Made by a program: the position numbers and the translations under genes. A stretch of 64,000 nucleotides of DNA, from NCBI RefSeq assembly GCF_025148125.1, contig NZ_CP102267.1:4102501-4166500 (forward strand), read 5' to 3'. The DNA comes from Blautia wexlerae DSM 19850. GTDB taxonomy: Bacteria > Bacillota > Clostridia > Lachnospirales > Lachnospiraceae. Below the pieces are notes generated by a model, which searched no databases, was not told the DNA's origin, and worked only from the letters and a program-made list of their open reading frames with translations. Numbering within the stretch: the first letter of the stretch is position 1; the number at the start of each line of letters is the position of its first letter. Shown here piece by piece: positions 45,523 through 55,304 of the stretch.

Positions 45523-46830
45523 TCAGCTCTGTGGACGGTTTGCATCAATATCTGCCTGAATAGTCTGTGCTGTATTCTCAGCGGAATCAGACAGCATCAT
45601 GTTCAAAATTCCATTTCTTGAAGTATCTACTAATGTAGAGCAGGTATCATAGTCAAAATATTCTCCTACAGAATCTGTAATAGTACCTGTATATTCAACC
45701 ATATCTTTGAAAATCTGCGGTGCGTCTTCCGGTGCATCAATATCTTTATATGGAGCAACTCTCATCGCTGCATTCATACGTTCCTGAATAGACTCTTTAG
45801 ATGTCATATATTTCACCAGTTTTAGAGTTGCCTCTTTTTCCTCATCACTCATAGTTCCTGAAAGCATCCATCCGGAAGTATATACTACATGTGTATCTTT
45901 ATACTCTGGTTTATCTTCAAAGTATGGGAATGCAAAGAATGAAATATCATCCAAAATTTCTGATTCAGAATTAAACATTTCAGGAATGATAGGGCTGCTG
46001 TGAGAAATCATTGCTACTTCTCCGGTGAGGAACTGATTCATCTGAGTATTATAATCCATTCCTTCAAATCCCTCTGCAAAAGCACCTTTATCTTTTAAAT
46101 CTTTTGTAATCTGCAGGCATTCTACTACATCATCATCCGTCCATTTTTTCTCGCCAGTACCCAATTTTATAATGCCATCTCTTCCGATTCTTTTAGCAAG
46201 AATATTATTAAAGATATGTCCCATAACCCAGGTATTCTTTCCGCCTACTCCAAACGGAGTAATTCCGGCAGCAACCAGCTTATCAATATCCTCATACAGT
46301 TCATCCATTGTTTCTGGAGTTTTCTCAATACCGGCTTTTTCAAATAAAGCCTTATTGTAGAAAATAGCATCCACATTCAGTTCATTTGGCAATGCATAGA
46401 TTCCATCCACTCCATAAGCACTCAGATCATATGTATCTAATGCTCCATCCAGGAACGTGTTCTTCCATTCTTCATCTTCGTTAAGTGAATCTGTCAGATC
46501 CAACAGAACTCCATTCTGTGCCCATTCTTTCAGGCCGGCAATTGCCGGATAATAAAAGATATTTGGTGTTTCTCCTGTAGATAATGCAACTTTCAGTTTA
46601 TTGTTATAAGCAGATTCCTCATAAACAGAATCGTTCTGAACTTCAATATCAGGATTTTCTTCCATAAATGCTGCAATCTGGTCTTCATAAACCTTTGCCA
46701 TAGGTGTATCACCACTGTCACGGCTCATAAATGTAATCTTAACTTTATCTGCTGCAAATACCGGTGTAATAGATGATAATGCCATTGCTGCCGCTAATAC
46801 AGCCCCTAAAACTTTTTTCCCTGTCTTCAT
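45523..46830 (-). CDS. sugar ABC transporter substrate-binding protein, cassette 1
   Basis: A 435-residue extracellular binding protein of the SBP_bac_1 type. The signal peptide MKTGKKVLGAVLAAAMALSS ends near ITPVFAADK, apparently without a lipobox Cys. The mature part shows ITFMSRDSGDTPMAKVYEDQ, NIFYYPAIAGLKEWAQNG, NELNVDAIFYNKALFEKAGI and GGKNTWVMGHIFNN, typical of oligosaccharide receptors. The ATG at 46830 is backed by GGAGG. Its ligand is presumably the substrate of the neighbouring GH151-like enzyme. Confidence 0.92.
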   Translation of the reverse strand: MKTGKKVLGAVLAAAMALSSITPVFAADKVKITFMSRDSGDTPMAKVYEDQIAAFMEENPDIEVQNDSVYEESAYNNKLKVALSTGETPNIFYYPAIAGLKEWAQNGVLLDLTDSLNEDEEWKNTFLDGALDTYDLSAYGVDGIYALPNELNVDAIFYNKALFEKAGIEKTPETMDELYEDIDKLVAAGITPFGVGGKNTWVMGHIFNNILAKRIGRDGIIKLGTGEKKWTDDDVVECLQITKDLKDKGAFAEGFEGMDYNTQMNQFLTGEVAMISHSSPIIPEMFNSESEILDDISFFAFPYFEDKPEYKDTHVVYTSGWMLSGTMSDEEKEATLKLVKYMTSKESIQERMNAAMRVAPYKDIDAPEDAPQIFKDMVEYTGTITDSVGEYFDYDTCSTLVDTSRNGILNMMLSDSAENTAQTIQADIDANRPQS

Positions 46831-46853
46831 ATAAAAACCTCCTCTTTTCCTTA

Positions 46854-48863
46854 CTAATTTTTGTAACAAACAGCAGTCATCTGATGTCCCTTAATCTCTT
46901 TTAGAGTAAATTCAAGTTTTTTTCCATCCTGTACAAATGGAACTTCCTGTTTATCGGGTATTGTATAAATTTTCTCTACTTCACGTTCTTCTGTCATAGT
47001 AATCTTAAGATTATATAAAGGAATAATATCATCAACAATCTCAAGATTTTTACATTTCTTCACCGGTACATAATGAAGTACATGTACAATTCTTCTGTTC
47101 TCTTGTTCCTGATCTAACACTGTAACTTGTGTTGTTGATGGTCCATTATGCTGAATCAGCGGATTCGGAAGCATTCTGTCTAATTCATTTCTCAGGATCT
47201 TTTTATACCATGCAGGTGCCCAGTTCTGATATGTTGTAAAAATCGGATGAATAAAATACGCTGTATTTTCTGTTTCCACAATACCAGGATATACTTCTTT
47301 TCTTCCTGATGGAGAATGAAGATGAGAACAAAAATGTTCATATGTACGATTAAATACCGGCGGGATTACTTTCTGGACAAACTGAGCCTCATCTGTCGCT
47401 TCTACAAGTGTTCCTTTGTCATACATTACATGTTCTGCATCTGCAAGACCCTTTGCCAGATGTTCTTTCGGCCATATAAAATCCGGACTATATGGTGCAT
47501 CTCCAAGATATTTTACTGCCAGTTCTGAGATCATAAATTTCTGGTGATCTTTGTCAAGACCAGACTGATAACTTGCCAGTAATTTGCCTCCTGCATTTAT
47601 ATAAGCACTCAGTTTCCGGCCTAATATTTCATCTACAGGAATTACATCCGGTAAAATTAACAACCTGTATTTTCCAAAATCAGAAGTACTGTCAATAAAA
47701 TCAAACTGATATCCATATTCCATCAGAAGTCTTGCCACACCTTCAGATGCACCTGGAATCTGTCCTGCTACGCCTGTAGCATAAAATTCTTCTGCTGTAA
47801 AAACACCAATTTCAGATACTGGTTTTGCATTCTCACACCAGGGTTCTTTTTCTTCTACAGATTTATAAACCCTTCCGATCTGCTGATACATATCCTTATT
47901 CAATTTTCCCCAGTAATCCATCTGGTCACCAATCGTACATTTGCATCCATGGGAAAGCATGGAAAATACTTCATATTCCATAGCTGCCTCATTACGAAAT
48001 GCATGAAAATCGCCCCATTCTGTGTGGAATCTGCTTGTCAGTCCAAGACACTCTTTTCCAAAATTCCTCATATATTTAGCAGAAACAGGAAAATCAAGAT
48101 ATCCCCATTCTACTCCCGGAAGAGATTCAAAAGAAAAATACGAATAATCCTTTATCACTGGTTTATCGAGATATCCAACATGTCCTTTGTTATAGCAGAC
48201 ATGAAAATCTGGATTATATTTTTTTGCAAATGCGGTCAGATCTTCGACCATATCATAATAAGTCCACCTTGCAAATTCCTGACGGTCTTCCTTTTTTGCA
48301 GGATTCAGACCTTTTTCCCGCATAAGTTTCTGGCAGGATGGACAGCAGCATTCATTCATAAAAGCTGCATCATACCATACTCCATCTCCCGGAATCGTTT
48401 CCAGAACTTCTCCGAACTGCTTTTTCAGGAAATCACGATACGGTGTATTTACACAAAGGTTTTTATAAAAACCAGCCTCAAAATACCCCTTTCCCTTATA
48501 GTCCTGAAGTGCTCCGTTTTCATCAATACAGATCCATTCCGGATGCATATCTGCGATTCTCTTGTTCCAGCGAATGGTTGTATAAAGGTTTACCTGTATT
48601 CCTCGTTTTCTGCAGGCTTCAGCCTGTTCTCTCAACAAATCTCTGTGTGCCAGATGAGGATGGACCATTTCCGGAAACATTTTGGAATCATAATATAAAT
48701 TTCCGTGATGTCCACAAGAAAACAAAGTAATAGAATTCACGTGCGCATCCGCAAGAGTCTGGGCAAACTCTTCCGCATCAAATTCTGAGCAGACCCCCTC
48801 AATGGCTTCACTGGTGTGAAAATCCAGATGAATTTGTCGAAATGGAATTTCCTTTTCAGCCAT
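46854..48863 (-). CDS. GH151-like glycoside hydrolase (GHL6 + beta-galactosidase trimerisation-type domains)
   Basis: A 669-residue intracellular enzyme with no signal peptide. The N-terminal TIM-barrel-like domain (IHLDFHTSEAIEG, HVNSITLFSCGHHGNLYYDS, CVNTPYRDFLKKQF, DGVWYDAAFMNECCCPSC) matches the hypothetical glycosyl hydrolase 6 type. A central Rossmann-like domain (FGKYRLLILPDVIPVDEIL, YINAGGKLLASYQSG) resembles the trimerisation domain of GH42. A C-terminal beta domain follows. This layout and length are those of GH151, whose known members are alpha-L-fucosidases; the assignment is from memory of the architecture. A Cys cluster (CCCPSCQKLM) near residue 172 is notable. It heads the ABC operon directly after the two-component genes, with AGGAGG upstream. 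Confidence 0.75.
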   Translation of the reverse strand: MAEKEIPFRQIHLDFHTSEAIEGVCSEFDAEEFAQTLADAHVNSITLFSCGHHGNLYYDSKMFPEMVHPHLAHRDLLREQAEACRKRGIQVNLYTTIRWNKRIADMHPEWICIDENGALQDYKGKGYFEAGFYKNLCVNTPYRDFLKKQFGEVLETIPGDGVWYDAAFMNECCCPSCQKLMREKGLNPAKKEDRQEFARWTYYDMVEDLTAFAKKYNPDFHVCYNKGHVGYLDKPVIKDYSYFSFESLPGVEWGYLDFPVSAKYMRNFGKECLGLTSRFHTEWGDFHAFRNEAAMEYEVFSMLSHGCKCTIGDQMDYWGKLNKDMYQQIGRVYKSVEEKEPWCENAKPVSEIGVFTAEEFYATGVAGQIPGASEGVARLLMEYGYQFDFIDSTSDFGKYRLLILPDVIPVDEILGRKLSAYINAGGKLLASYQSGLDKDHQKFMISELAVKYLGDAPYSPDFIWPKEHLAKGLADAEHVMYDKGTLVEATDEAQFVQKVIPPVFNRTYEHFCSHLHSPSGRKEVYPGIVETENTAYFIHPIFTTYQNWAPAWYKKILRNELDRMLPNPLIQHNGPSTTQVTVLDQEQENRRIVHVLHYVPVKKCKNLEIVDDIIPLYNLKITMTEEREVEKIYTIPDKQEVPFVQDGKKLEFTLKEIKGHQMTAVCYKN

Positions 48864-48961
48864 TTCCTTTTACCTCCTGTCTTTTGATGAGACAAGATTA
48901 CCATTTTTGTGCTATTACGTGAATGTAGATTCTTTGGACGTCTGGGAAATATTTTGGATAA

Positions 48962-50479
48962 TTACATTTTTCTCTCTTCCTGGTACTTAGACGGAGAAAT
49001 ACCATAATACTTTTTAAAATTCTTGCTAAAATAATAAACGTCACTGTATCCTATTGACTCTGCAATTTCTATAAGTGTTTTATCCGGATACTCTGTAAGA
49101 TATTTCTTTGCCTGTTCCAGACGTGTCTGAGTCAAATACTTACTTAATGAACATCCTTTTTCTTTTTTAAATATATTACTTAGATAACTCGCATTCACCC
49201 CAATTGTATCTGCTACCAGATTCAAGCTCATATCAATCCTACTATAATTACTATCAATAAAATCTGCTGCATCATTTACTTTTTTCTTTGTTGCAGGAAG
49301 TTTATTTTCTGCTGCACATATGCGGCATTTTTCCAATATACACATTAATACACTTCTAATTTCTTCAATTCCACCATTATTCTGCAATCCTGTTAATTGT
49401 CTCTGTTCTTTTTCCACAACTAAAGAAAAATCAACTCCCAGTTCAGACATATACAGACAAATATGGATCAGAATATCCGTAGATATATATACTGCTGTGT
49501 CAGAAAGGACATTCTGTTCTTCCATTTGAATAAACATTTCACCTATCTCTTTTGTAAGCATTTCATATTCATTTTTTCTGATATAATACAAAAATACTTC
49601 CGAATCATATAACGATGATCGTATAAATTGAAACATATCTACTGGCTCGTAAATCAGAATTTTCTGTTCTGTTTTTCCTTTTCTGGCTGCAGAATATGCC
49701 TCCTGATAGGCCGCTTTCAATTCTCTGATGTCTGAAAATACCCTGCTGATTCCTCCATTCCAGTTCCTTTTACTATTCATAATTTCCTGCATATAAGTAC
49801 AGAGAAGCTGAATCTGATATTCCATATTCTCTTCTCCAAATAGAATAAAAGCATATCCTTGGTTCATAGAAATCATTTCATATACCGGAAAATAATCCTG
49901 GATTATTTCTTCCATTTCTTCTGCCATTTTGTTATTCTGTTGTTTATTTTCAGGTCTAATCAAGGCCACTGATAATGGTTTATCAAACGGAATCTTCATT
50001 TCCTCCCATTTACTCTGCTGATTTTCAGAAGGTACCATACCTGAAAGCTGTTCTAAAAGAAACTGATCCTTTTGCATTTTCTTTACAGAAGATTTCTGTC
50101 TATAAATATGTTCCAGTTTTTCTTTACACTTCTGAAGCTCTTTTGTTAATTCTTCAGGGTCCAACGGTTTCAGCACAAAACTGACTGCTCCAAAAGAAAG
50201 TGCCTCCCTTGCATATTCAAATTCACCATAAGCGGTCAATATAATTACTTGTATTTCTGGAAAAATAACCTTTACTTTTTTAGATACTTCAATTCCATTC
50301 ATATATGGAATATTAATATCCATAATTAAAATATCCGGCTTTTCTTCCAAAATTTTCTTTAATGCTTCTTCTCCGTCTTCTGCTTCTCCGCATATTTCCA
50401 TACCCAGACTATTCCAGTCAACTGTTTTTTTCACTAACGCTCTCTGCAAAAATTCATCATCTACAAGGAATACCCGCAT
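48962..50479 (-). CDS. YesN-type response regulator (receiver + AraC DNA-binding), cassette 1
   Basis: A 505-residue regulator. The receiver domain has acidic pair DDE at residues 7-9, phospho-Asp in DILIMDINIPYMNGIEV (near 55), Thr in IILTAYGEFEYA and Lys in FVLKPLDPEE. A long central linker domain follows, then two helix-turn-helix motifs (LNLVADTIGVNASYLSNIFK; LIEIAESIGYSDVYYFSKNF). It overlaps the sensor kinase gene by 19 bp, so the two are translationally coupled. It should activate the adjacent GH151/ABC operon. Confidence 0.94.
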   Translation of the reverse strand: MRVFLVDDEFLQRALVKKTVDWNSLGMEICGEAEDGEEALKKILEEKPDILIMDINIPYMNGIEVSKKVKVIFPEIQVIILTAYGEFEYAREALSFGAVSFVLKPLDPEELTKELQKCKEKLEHIYRQKSSVKKMQKDQFLLEQLSGMVPSENQQSKWEEMKIPFDKPLSVALIRPENKQQNNKMAEEMEEIIQDYFPVYEMISMNQGYAFILFGEENMEYQIQLLCTYMQEIMNSKRNWNGGISRVFSDIRELKAAYQEAYSAARKGKTEQKILIYEPVDMFQFIRSSLYDSEVFLYYIRKNEYEMLTKEIGEMFIQMEEQNVLSDTAVYISTDILIHICLYMSELGVDFSLVVEKEQRQLTGLQNNGGIEEIRSVLMCILEKCRICAAENKLPATKKKVNDAADFIDSNYSRIDMSLNLVADTIGVNASYLSNIFKKEKGCSLSKYLTQTRLEQAKKYLTEYPDKTLIEIAESIGYSDVYYFSKNFKKYYGISPSKYQEERKM

Positions 50480-52242
50480 TTTCTATCCTCTTCTCTCTTA
50501 AAATCTACAGGAATGCACACTGTTGCCTTCGTTCCCTGACTCAGTTTACTTTCTACTGTAAGACCATATTCTTTTCCAAAATAAATCTGCAATCTTTGTT
50601 GAATATTAAATAATCCAAATGCTGAGCCTTTTTCTCTGTAATCTTTACTAAACAGTTCTTCTAATTTTTCTTCTGGAATTCCAAGCCCATTATCTGACAC
50701 CTGAATAAAAACCTTATTCTTCTCTTTCCATCCTTTGATTCGGATAATTCCTTTTCCCCTCATTTCCTTTATACCATGATATATAGAATTTTCTATCAAT
50801 GGCTGAAGTGTCAGTTTTACAATCCACTCCTGCAAAATTTCATTTTCTATATCAATCTCATATTCTATTTTATTTCCATATCTGACTTTCTGTATTTTTA
50901 TATAATTCTCTATATTTGTTATTTCCTGTTCCAGCGGTATTAATGTTTTTCCATCGCTAAGTGAAGTTCTATAAAATGTACCAATCGCCTGAATCATGAT
51001 AAATGCTTCATCCGGACAATTCATTTTGATAAGCGAACTTACACTATTCAATGTATTATATAAGAAATGTGGATTAATCTGTGCCTGAAGTGCTGCAAGC
51101 TCAGATTTTCTTTTTGCCCGTTGCTCTCTATATACCTGATCAACCAGCTGCCTGATTTGTTCAGACATCTTATTAAACTCTTCCGATAATATTCCAATTT
51201 CATCCTCATACAATACAGGAACACGTACAGAAAGATCTCCTTTTCCAAATTTTTTCATGGTATCTGTCAAATATATCAAAGGCTTTGTTACACTGTGAGA
51301 AACCCTCAGGCTGAAAAATGTGCTGATTAAAGCAGCAATAATTCCTACTACATAAATAATCTGTGTCATCGCTTTCCCGGCTTTTGTAAGTTCATTCACT
51401 GGTGTCAGACCAATCATAAGCCAATCCAGTGTAGGGATTACTGACGCTGTCACAAGATATCTTTTACCGTCAATCCTGAATACTTTTCCTCCTTTTTTAT
51501 TATCTTCAGCCCATTGAAAATACTCTTCTTCCGAAATATTTCCTGATACATCCTGATCATTTTCTATTTTTTTGTTTCCATCTGTATCAGCAATCAGATA
51601 ACTGCCTGTCTCCCCATATCTGATATGTGCAAAATTATTTATCAGAAGTGGCGACTGATATTCTATAAGAACATATCCTTTAATAAGTCCCGAATCGTAA
51701 TCTCTATAATATCTGATATAACCAATTCCATTTTTCTCATAATCTCCCAGGGATACTTCATATAAATCCAACCATTTTACGTTATAATTCTCTTTTATTA
51801 TGTTAAAAAACTGTTCGTATTTTGATGCCTCAGATCGAATACTGTTAGAATTTACCATATGTCCATATGAGTCAAAAACAGAAATACTGCTATACTGTTT
51901 ATCTGGATACAATGCATCCAAATAATCCAGACGTTTCTCTACCTGCATTTTATATTTTAACTGATCTGCTGATTCCTCAGAATCCTGTAAAAACCAGTTT
52001 TGTATTGCTTCATCTGTTAATATTACCTTAGCTATCTTTCCCGAATTCTCTAATATACTCTGACTGTTATCAGACACTATCTCAAACTTTTCCTTATAGC
52101 TTTCGCTGGTGATATTTAATACTGATTTTTCGTATAAAAACTGAATCAATACAGTTAATACAAGGATTGTGAGAAAAAAGAAGCCAATACTTGTAAGAGA
52201 AAATTTTTTCGCCAAAGACAGCTCATGATATTTTTTACGCAT
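50461..52242 (-). CDS. YesM-type membrane sensor histidine kinase, cassette 1
   Basis: A 593-residue sensor. One membrane segment near the N-terminus (TSIGFFFLTILVLTVLIQFL) and a second near residue 300 (IIYVVGIIAALISTFFSL) flank an extracellular sensing domain of about 250 residues. A HAMP linker (VTKPLIYLTDTMKKFGKGDL) follows, then the His_kinase block AQINPHFLYNTLNSVSSL with the phospho-His, and the ATPase motifs LTLQPLIENSIYHGI and VSDNGLGIPEE. The ATG at 52242 has GGGGGTGG upstream. It is expected to phosphorylate the overlapping YesN regulator. Confidence 0.94.
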   Translation of the reverse strand: MRKKYHELSLAKKFSLTSIGFFFLTILVLTVLIQFLYEKSVLNITSESYKEKFEIVSDNSQSILENSGKIAKVILTDEAIQNWFLQDSEESADQLKYKMQVEKRLDYLDALYPDKQYSSISVFDSYGHMVNSNSIRSEASKYEQFFNIIKENYNVKWLDLYEVSLGDYEKNGIGYIRYYRDYDSGLIKGYVLIEYQSPLLINNFAHIRYGETGSYLIADTDGNKKIENDQDVSGNISEEEYFQWAEDNKKGGKVFRIDGKRYLVTASVIPTLDWLMIGLTPVNELTKAGKAMTQIIYVVGIIAALISTFFSLRVSHSVTKPLIYLTDTMKKFGKGDLSVRVPVLYEDEIGILSEEFNKMSEQIRQLVDQVYREQRAKRKSELAALQAQINPHFLYNTLNSVSSLIKMNCPDEAFIMIQAIGTFYRTSLSDGKTLIPLEQEITNIENYIKIQKVRYGNKIEYEIDIENEILQEWIVKLTLQPLIENSIYHGIKEMRGKGIIRIKGWKEKNKVFIQVSDNGLGIPEEKLEELFSKDYREKGSAFGLFNIQQRLQIYFGKEYGLTVESKLSQGTKATVCIPVDFKREEDRKCGYSL

Positions 52243-52337
52243 TCGCACCACCCCCACTTATTAATCCAACATTACCAAAAAAGCCGATACACTGTTTCCG
52301 TCAATGTATCGACCCTTAATGATTATTTCCTTTTTAT

Positions 52338-52730
52338 TTACAGATACTGACTAAATTCCACCTTCTCCTTATTCGGTCCTTCAATTGTAAAGAACTTCAC
52401 TCCATTTTCCCAGAATGGCAGGAAATGAATGGTATCTTGTGTAGAATTTAAACCAGCTTCATTGATATACTGGAAAATCTCTTCAATATCTTTTACGTCA
52501 AGTGCAACATGATCGATCGCGCCATGCTCCATTTTCGCTGCATGGTTCTCATAAGTCTCCACTACCAGAGTTCCCAGTTTCAGGAAAACAACCTTCTCGT
52601 TTGCTTCCTCATTTACTGTCTCAAATGCTGTTTCAAAACCTAATTTGTGATAAAATTCTACTGTTTTACCAATGTCATTTGTCGGAATTCCAATGTGCTG
52701 TACCCCTGTTGAGTAGTTCTTTAAATCCAT
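52338..52730 (-). CDS. VOC superfamily (glyoxalase-like) protein
   Basis: A 130-residue single-module vicinal oxygen chelate protein. It contains GVQHIGIPTNDIGKTVEFYH and IDHVALDVKDIEEIFQYI, with His and Glu residues at the usual metal positions (HIGIP; HVAL; VVETYE; VEFSQ). It may be a lyase, isomerase or antibiotic-binding protein; the substrate is unknown. It has its own promoter and lies downstream of no obvious partner, 81 bp from the sensor gene stretch. Confidence 0.88.
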   Translation of the reverse strand: MDLKNYSTGVQHIGIPTNDIGKTVEFYHKLGFETAFETVNEEANEKVVFLKLGTLVVETYENHAAKMEHGAIDHVALDVKDIEEIFQYINEAGLNSTQDTIHFLPFWENGVKFFTIEGPNKEKVEFSQYL

Positions 52731-52870
52731 AGTTTTTGCCCCTTTCTGCTGATCCTTGTGACTTTTTGTCGCTCGTTATGTCAGACTGCTTTTCATAATC
52801 CGTTACTGAGAACGCAATAACCAGTAACCATAATCAGACTTCTCAGTCACTGAATATCTCATTTTTTTAC

Positions 52871-52900
52871 AATATACGCAGAAAATTATTCGGTTGTCAA
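52871..52900 (-). promoter_or_regulatory. promoter of the VOC gene
   Basis: On the minus strand TTGACA, 18 bp, TATATT, predicting a leader of about 130 nt. That leader includes GTTACTGG..CTCAGTAAC near 52812-52828, an imperfect inverted pair. Confidence 0.75.
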
Positions 52901-53021
52901 GTGAATTTGTAACTTCTATTTATACTTTATTTTATCCTCATCCATGAATAAACGTTCCTATCCCTTTGTCAAAAAGACTCTAAAGCTATTATTTCACGAT
53001 TATATTTTGTGCAAAATTCCC

Positions 53022-53051
53022 ATGACATAGAATCCCAATAACTGATAGAAT
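53022..53051 (+). promoter_or_regulatory. candidate promoter of DUF2798 paralog 2
   Basis: ATGACA, 18 bp, TAGAAT. Transcription would begin around 53058, so the hairpin at 53062 would be the extreme 5' end of the mRNA. Confidence 0.55.
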
Positions 53052-53061
53052 AAATACGACA

Positions 53062-53105
53062 AAAAATGTCGCTTATCCATTGTCAGACGGGTAGGCGGCA
53101 TTTTT
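53062..53105 (+). promoter_or_regulatory. strong 5'-leader hairpin before DUF2798 paralog 2
   Basis: AAAAATGTCGCTTATCC and GGGTAGGCGGCATTTTT pair over 17 positions when G-U pairs are allowed, with a T-run at the 3' side. It may be an attenuator or a 5' stabiliser 45 bp before the start codon. Confidence 0.7.
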
Positions 53106-53150
53106 GCGTTTATATGGAGTTTTTTATTATTTTATGAGGAGGGCTTAACT

Positions 53151-53666
53151 ATGCCAAAAACAAAATTTCAGGAATTTATTTTCACCCTTATCACATCCGG
53201 CTGTATAATCTTTATCATGGGCGTTTATAACGTCGCTATCCACACCGGTGGACTTCAGGCGGCTACATTCAGTCACGCACTGCATTCTTTTCCGCTGGAA
53301 TGGTTCATCGGATTCCTCTGCGCATTCTTCATCGCCAGCAAAACATCCAAATATTTCGCGTTCCGCGTAGCCAAACCAACTGACCGCCCGATCTTCATCA
53401 TCCTCTGCATCCAGACCTTCACCGTCTGCACAATGGTACCGCTGATGAGCCTGCTTGGAACCATCGAATCTTCAGGAATCACTTCAAATCTCATCTTCAT
53501 CTGGCTCCAGACCATCTGCCTGAACTTCATCATAGCCTACCCACTGCAGATCCTGGTTGTCGGACCATTCTGCAGATTCGTATTCCGTCACCTGTTCGTA
53601 TCAGCAAGTCAGGAAAATGAAGGTAAAATAGAACATGAAATGGAACAGCAAGGATTTGCGGAATAA
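53151..53666 (+). CDS. DUF2798 family membrane protein (paralog 2)
   Basis: A 171-residue protein with four hydrophobic segments: FIFTLITSGCIIFIMGVYNV, FPLEWFIGFLCAFFIA, FIILCIQTFTVCTMVPLMSL and LNFIIAYPLQILVVGPF. It shares the start PKTKFQEFIFT and the end GPFCRFVFRHLF with the gene at 30986 but is otherwise clearly diverged. The C-terminal tail is Glu-rich. GAGGAGGG precedes the ATG. Role unknown. Confidence 0.87.
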   Translation: MPKTKFQEFIFTLITSGCIIFIMGVYNVAIHTGGLQAATFSHALHSFPLEWFIGFLCAFFIASKTSKYFAFRVAKPTDRPIFIILCIQTFTVCTMVPLMSLLGTIESSGITSNLIFIWLQTICLNFIIAYPLQILVVGPFCRFVFRHLFVSASQENEGKIEHEMEQQGFAE

Positions 53667-53689
53667 GTCCATATAATAATAGGTAATTG

Positions 53690-53765
53690 CGAAACTCGCG
53701 GTGCTCGTTCGTAACCTTGAACCAAAACAAGGAAGAATTCGCGAAGAGCACGACTTGTGGAATGA
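53690..53765. other. nested inverted repeats beside the DDE transposase
   Basis: GTGCTCG..(CCTTG AACCAAAA CAAGG)..CGAAGAGCAC forms a two-level hairpin in the gap between the DUF2798 stop and the transposase stop. It could be an element end or the terminator of one of the genes. I could not find matching inverted ends on the other side of the transposase. Confidence 0.45.
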
Positions 53766-53831
53766 AAAATGGATAATCGCACATGTTAGGCGCACTTTAA
53801 TAAGCTATGGACTTTATGAAAGTGGTAAGTC

Positions 53832-55304
53832 CTAAGCTATGAGTGGTTTTATGCTTCGAATATATTCGTGGTGATTGATCTTATCTGCGAGAACAACAGT
53901 AATAAGTTGTGTGATCCCGGCAAGAATCAGATCAGCATGCAGAGTCCTCTCATTTTGGGTTCGGCGTCCTGCAAGACAGAGATTGTCTTTGATGTGGTTG
54001 ATATCTCTTTCGACAACAGTCCTGATTTTATAGGTATCATCCCATTTTTCGGTGCCGCGGATCGTTCCGGGATAAGCACGAAGATCCTTTTCCGGGTAGA
54101 TGTAGACCATCCACCCACATTTAGAAGAAGTACAAGGGTTGTCACAGAAACAATGACGATGGGATTTTTGAGTTGATTTATCATAAATCCATTTCATTCT
54201 TGGACAGACAAATTTATATCTTGTTACTCCACTGTGAAGTTTGGAAGTGCCTTCGTACTTCATTTGTAAAGAAGGATCATGGGGACAACACGGAATACCA
54301 TCTTCATTGATGGAATAATCCAGATTTTCAAGTCCGGATCTTGCATTCAGCGGAATATAAGCTTTCGAGAAATGTTTGTCATTACCAAAAGTGTCACCGG
54401 TAAGAAGGCTCTTATAGAGTTGTGCGGTATCGAAAGCAGCATCACCCAGGAAGGTTTTTGGATTAATCAAAGGATGCTTGGAAAAGAAGTCCTTAAGTGT
54501 GGGGATTAAAAGCTTTGAATCATGAACACATTTATCTTCGTCAGGGGAATCGGATTTCTTTTCGACAACGATATCAGGATGTGAAGCCATAAAGTTTTTG
54601 TTATAAAAAGATATGTGGCGGATGATGCCCAATCCGTTAGTGACAATGCCGAACTTGAAGACATAGCAAAAATGCCCATTGATATAGAGCTGCTTAATCT
54701 CAGGATTAGCAGAAGCATGAGAAGGCATGGAACCATAGGCAGCTTTATAAGGATCATAGGATTTATCAAAGCCCTGAGCTTTCGCGTATGCCTTAAGCTG
54801 TTTGATGATCCTGTTAGCATACTTGGGATTATTTTCGGTAACAAATGCTTCTATGCCGGAAGAATCAAAGATGGTCATATCCGCTTTTGCAGAGTCAATC
54901 GCCTGACAGATAGGCTCGGTAACATCAACAAGGTTATCGAAAACAAGCTGGAGGTCATCTAAAAAATCCTGTTTGAATCGGGTGATTTTGGAAGCGTCTG
55001 GGACTTTAGTAAAACCACAGAATTCCCGAAGTGATTTTGAGTAAGCGAGAAAAGTCAGGAGAAGCTGATCCGTAGGGATAGAGAAAATACGTTGAATAAT
55101 CAAAGCCCACAGAAAAGCTTGCAAAGGGTATTTACGGGTTCTGCCCGTCGATGCATAGAAATGATTTCTAAAAGAAATCGGAATTAACTCATCAATATCG
55201 ATATGGGTTTCTAATAGAGAAAGAAAAGCAGGTTTGTCATTTTCAAATTTTTCATGGCAATCTGAAAAAATATCTGCCAAAGAAAGCTGTTTATATGGTA
55301 TCAT
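53832..55304 (-). CDS. DDE transposase (IS1182/IS5-like superfamily)
   Basis: A 490-residue transposase. The N-terminal DUF772-like block (NHFYASTGRTRKYPLQAFLW, LREFCGFTKVPDASKITRFK) is followed by a DDE core: Asp in DMTIFDSSGIEAFV (near residue 147), Asp in KTFLGDAAFDTAQLY (near residue 300) and Glu in YKIRTVVERDINHIKDNL (near residue 440). It also has a Cys-rich segment HRHCFCDNPCTSSKCGW. The ATG at 55304 is the best match to family starts, though its nearest AGGAG is rather far. An extended -10 TGGTATAAT lies upstream on the minus strand. It sits between DUF2798 and symporter copy 2; the ends of the element are not defined. Confidence 0.88.
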   Translation of the reverse strand: MIPYKQLSLADIFSDCHEKFENDKPAFLSLLETHIDIDELIPISFRNHFYASTGRTRKYPLQAFLWALIIQRIFSIPTDQLLLTFLAYSKSLREFCGFTKVPDASKITRFKQDFLDDLQLVFDNLVDVTEPICQAIDSAKADMTIFDSSGIEAFVTENNPKYANRIIKQLKAYAKAQGFDKSYDPYKAAYGSMPSHASANPEIKQLYINGHFCYVFKFGIVTNGLGIIRHISFYNKNFMASHPDIVVEKKSDSPDEDKCVHDSKLLIPTLKDFFSKHPLINPKTFLGDAAFDTAQLYKSLLTGDTFGNDKHFSKAYIPLNARSGLENLDYSINEDGIPCCPHDPSLQMKYEGTSKLHSGVTRYKFVCPRMKWIYDKSTQKSHRHCFCDNPCTSSKCGWMVYIYPEKDLRAYPGTIRGTEKWDDTYKIRTVVERDINHIKDNLCLAGRRTQNERTLHADLILAGITQLITVVLADKINHHEYIRSIKPLIA

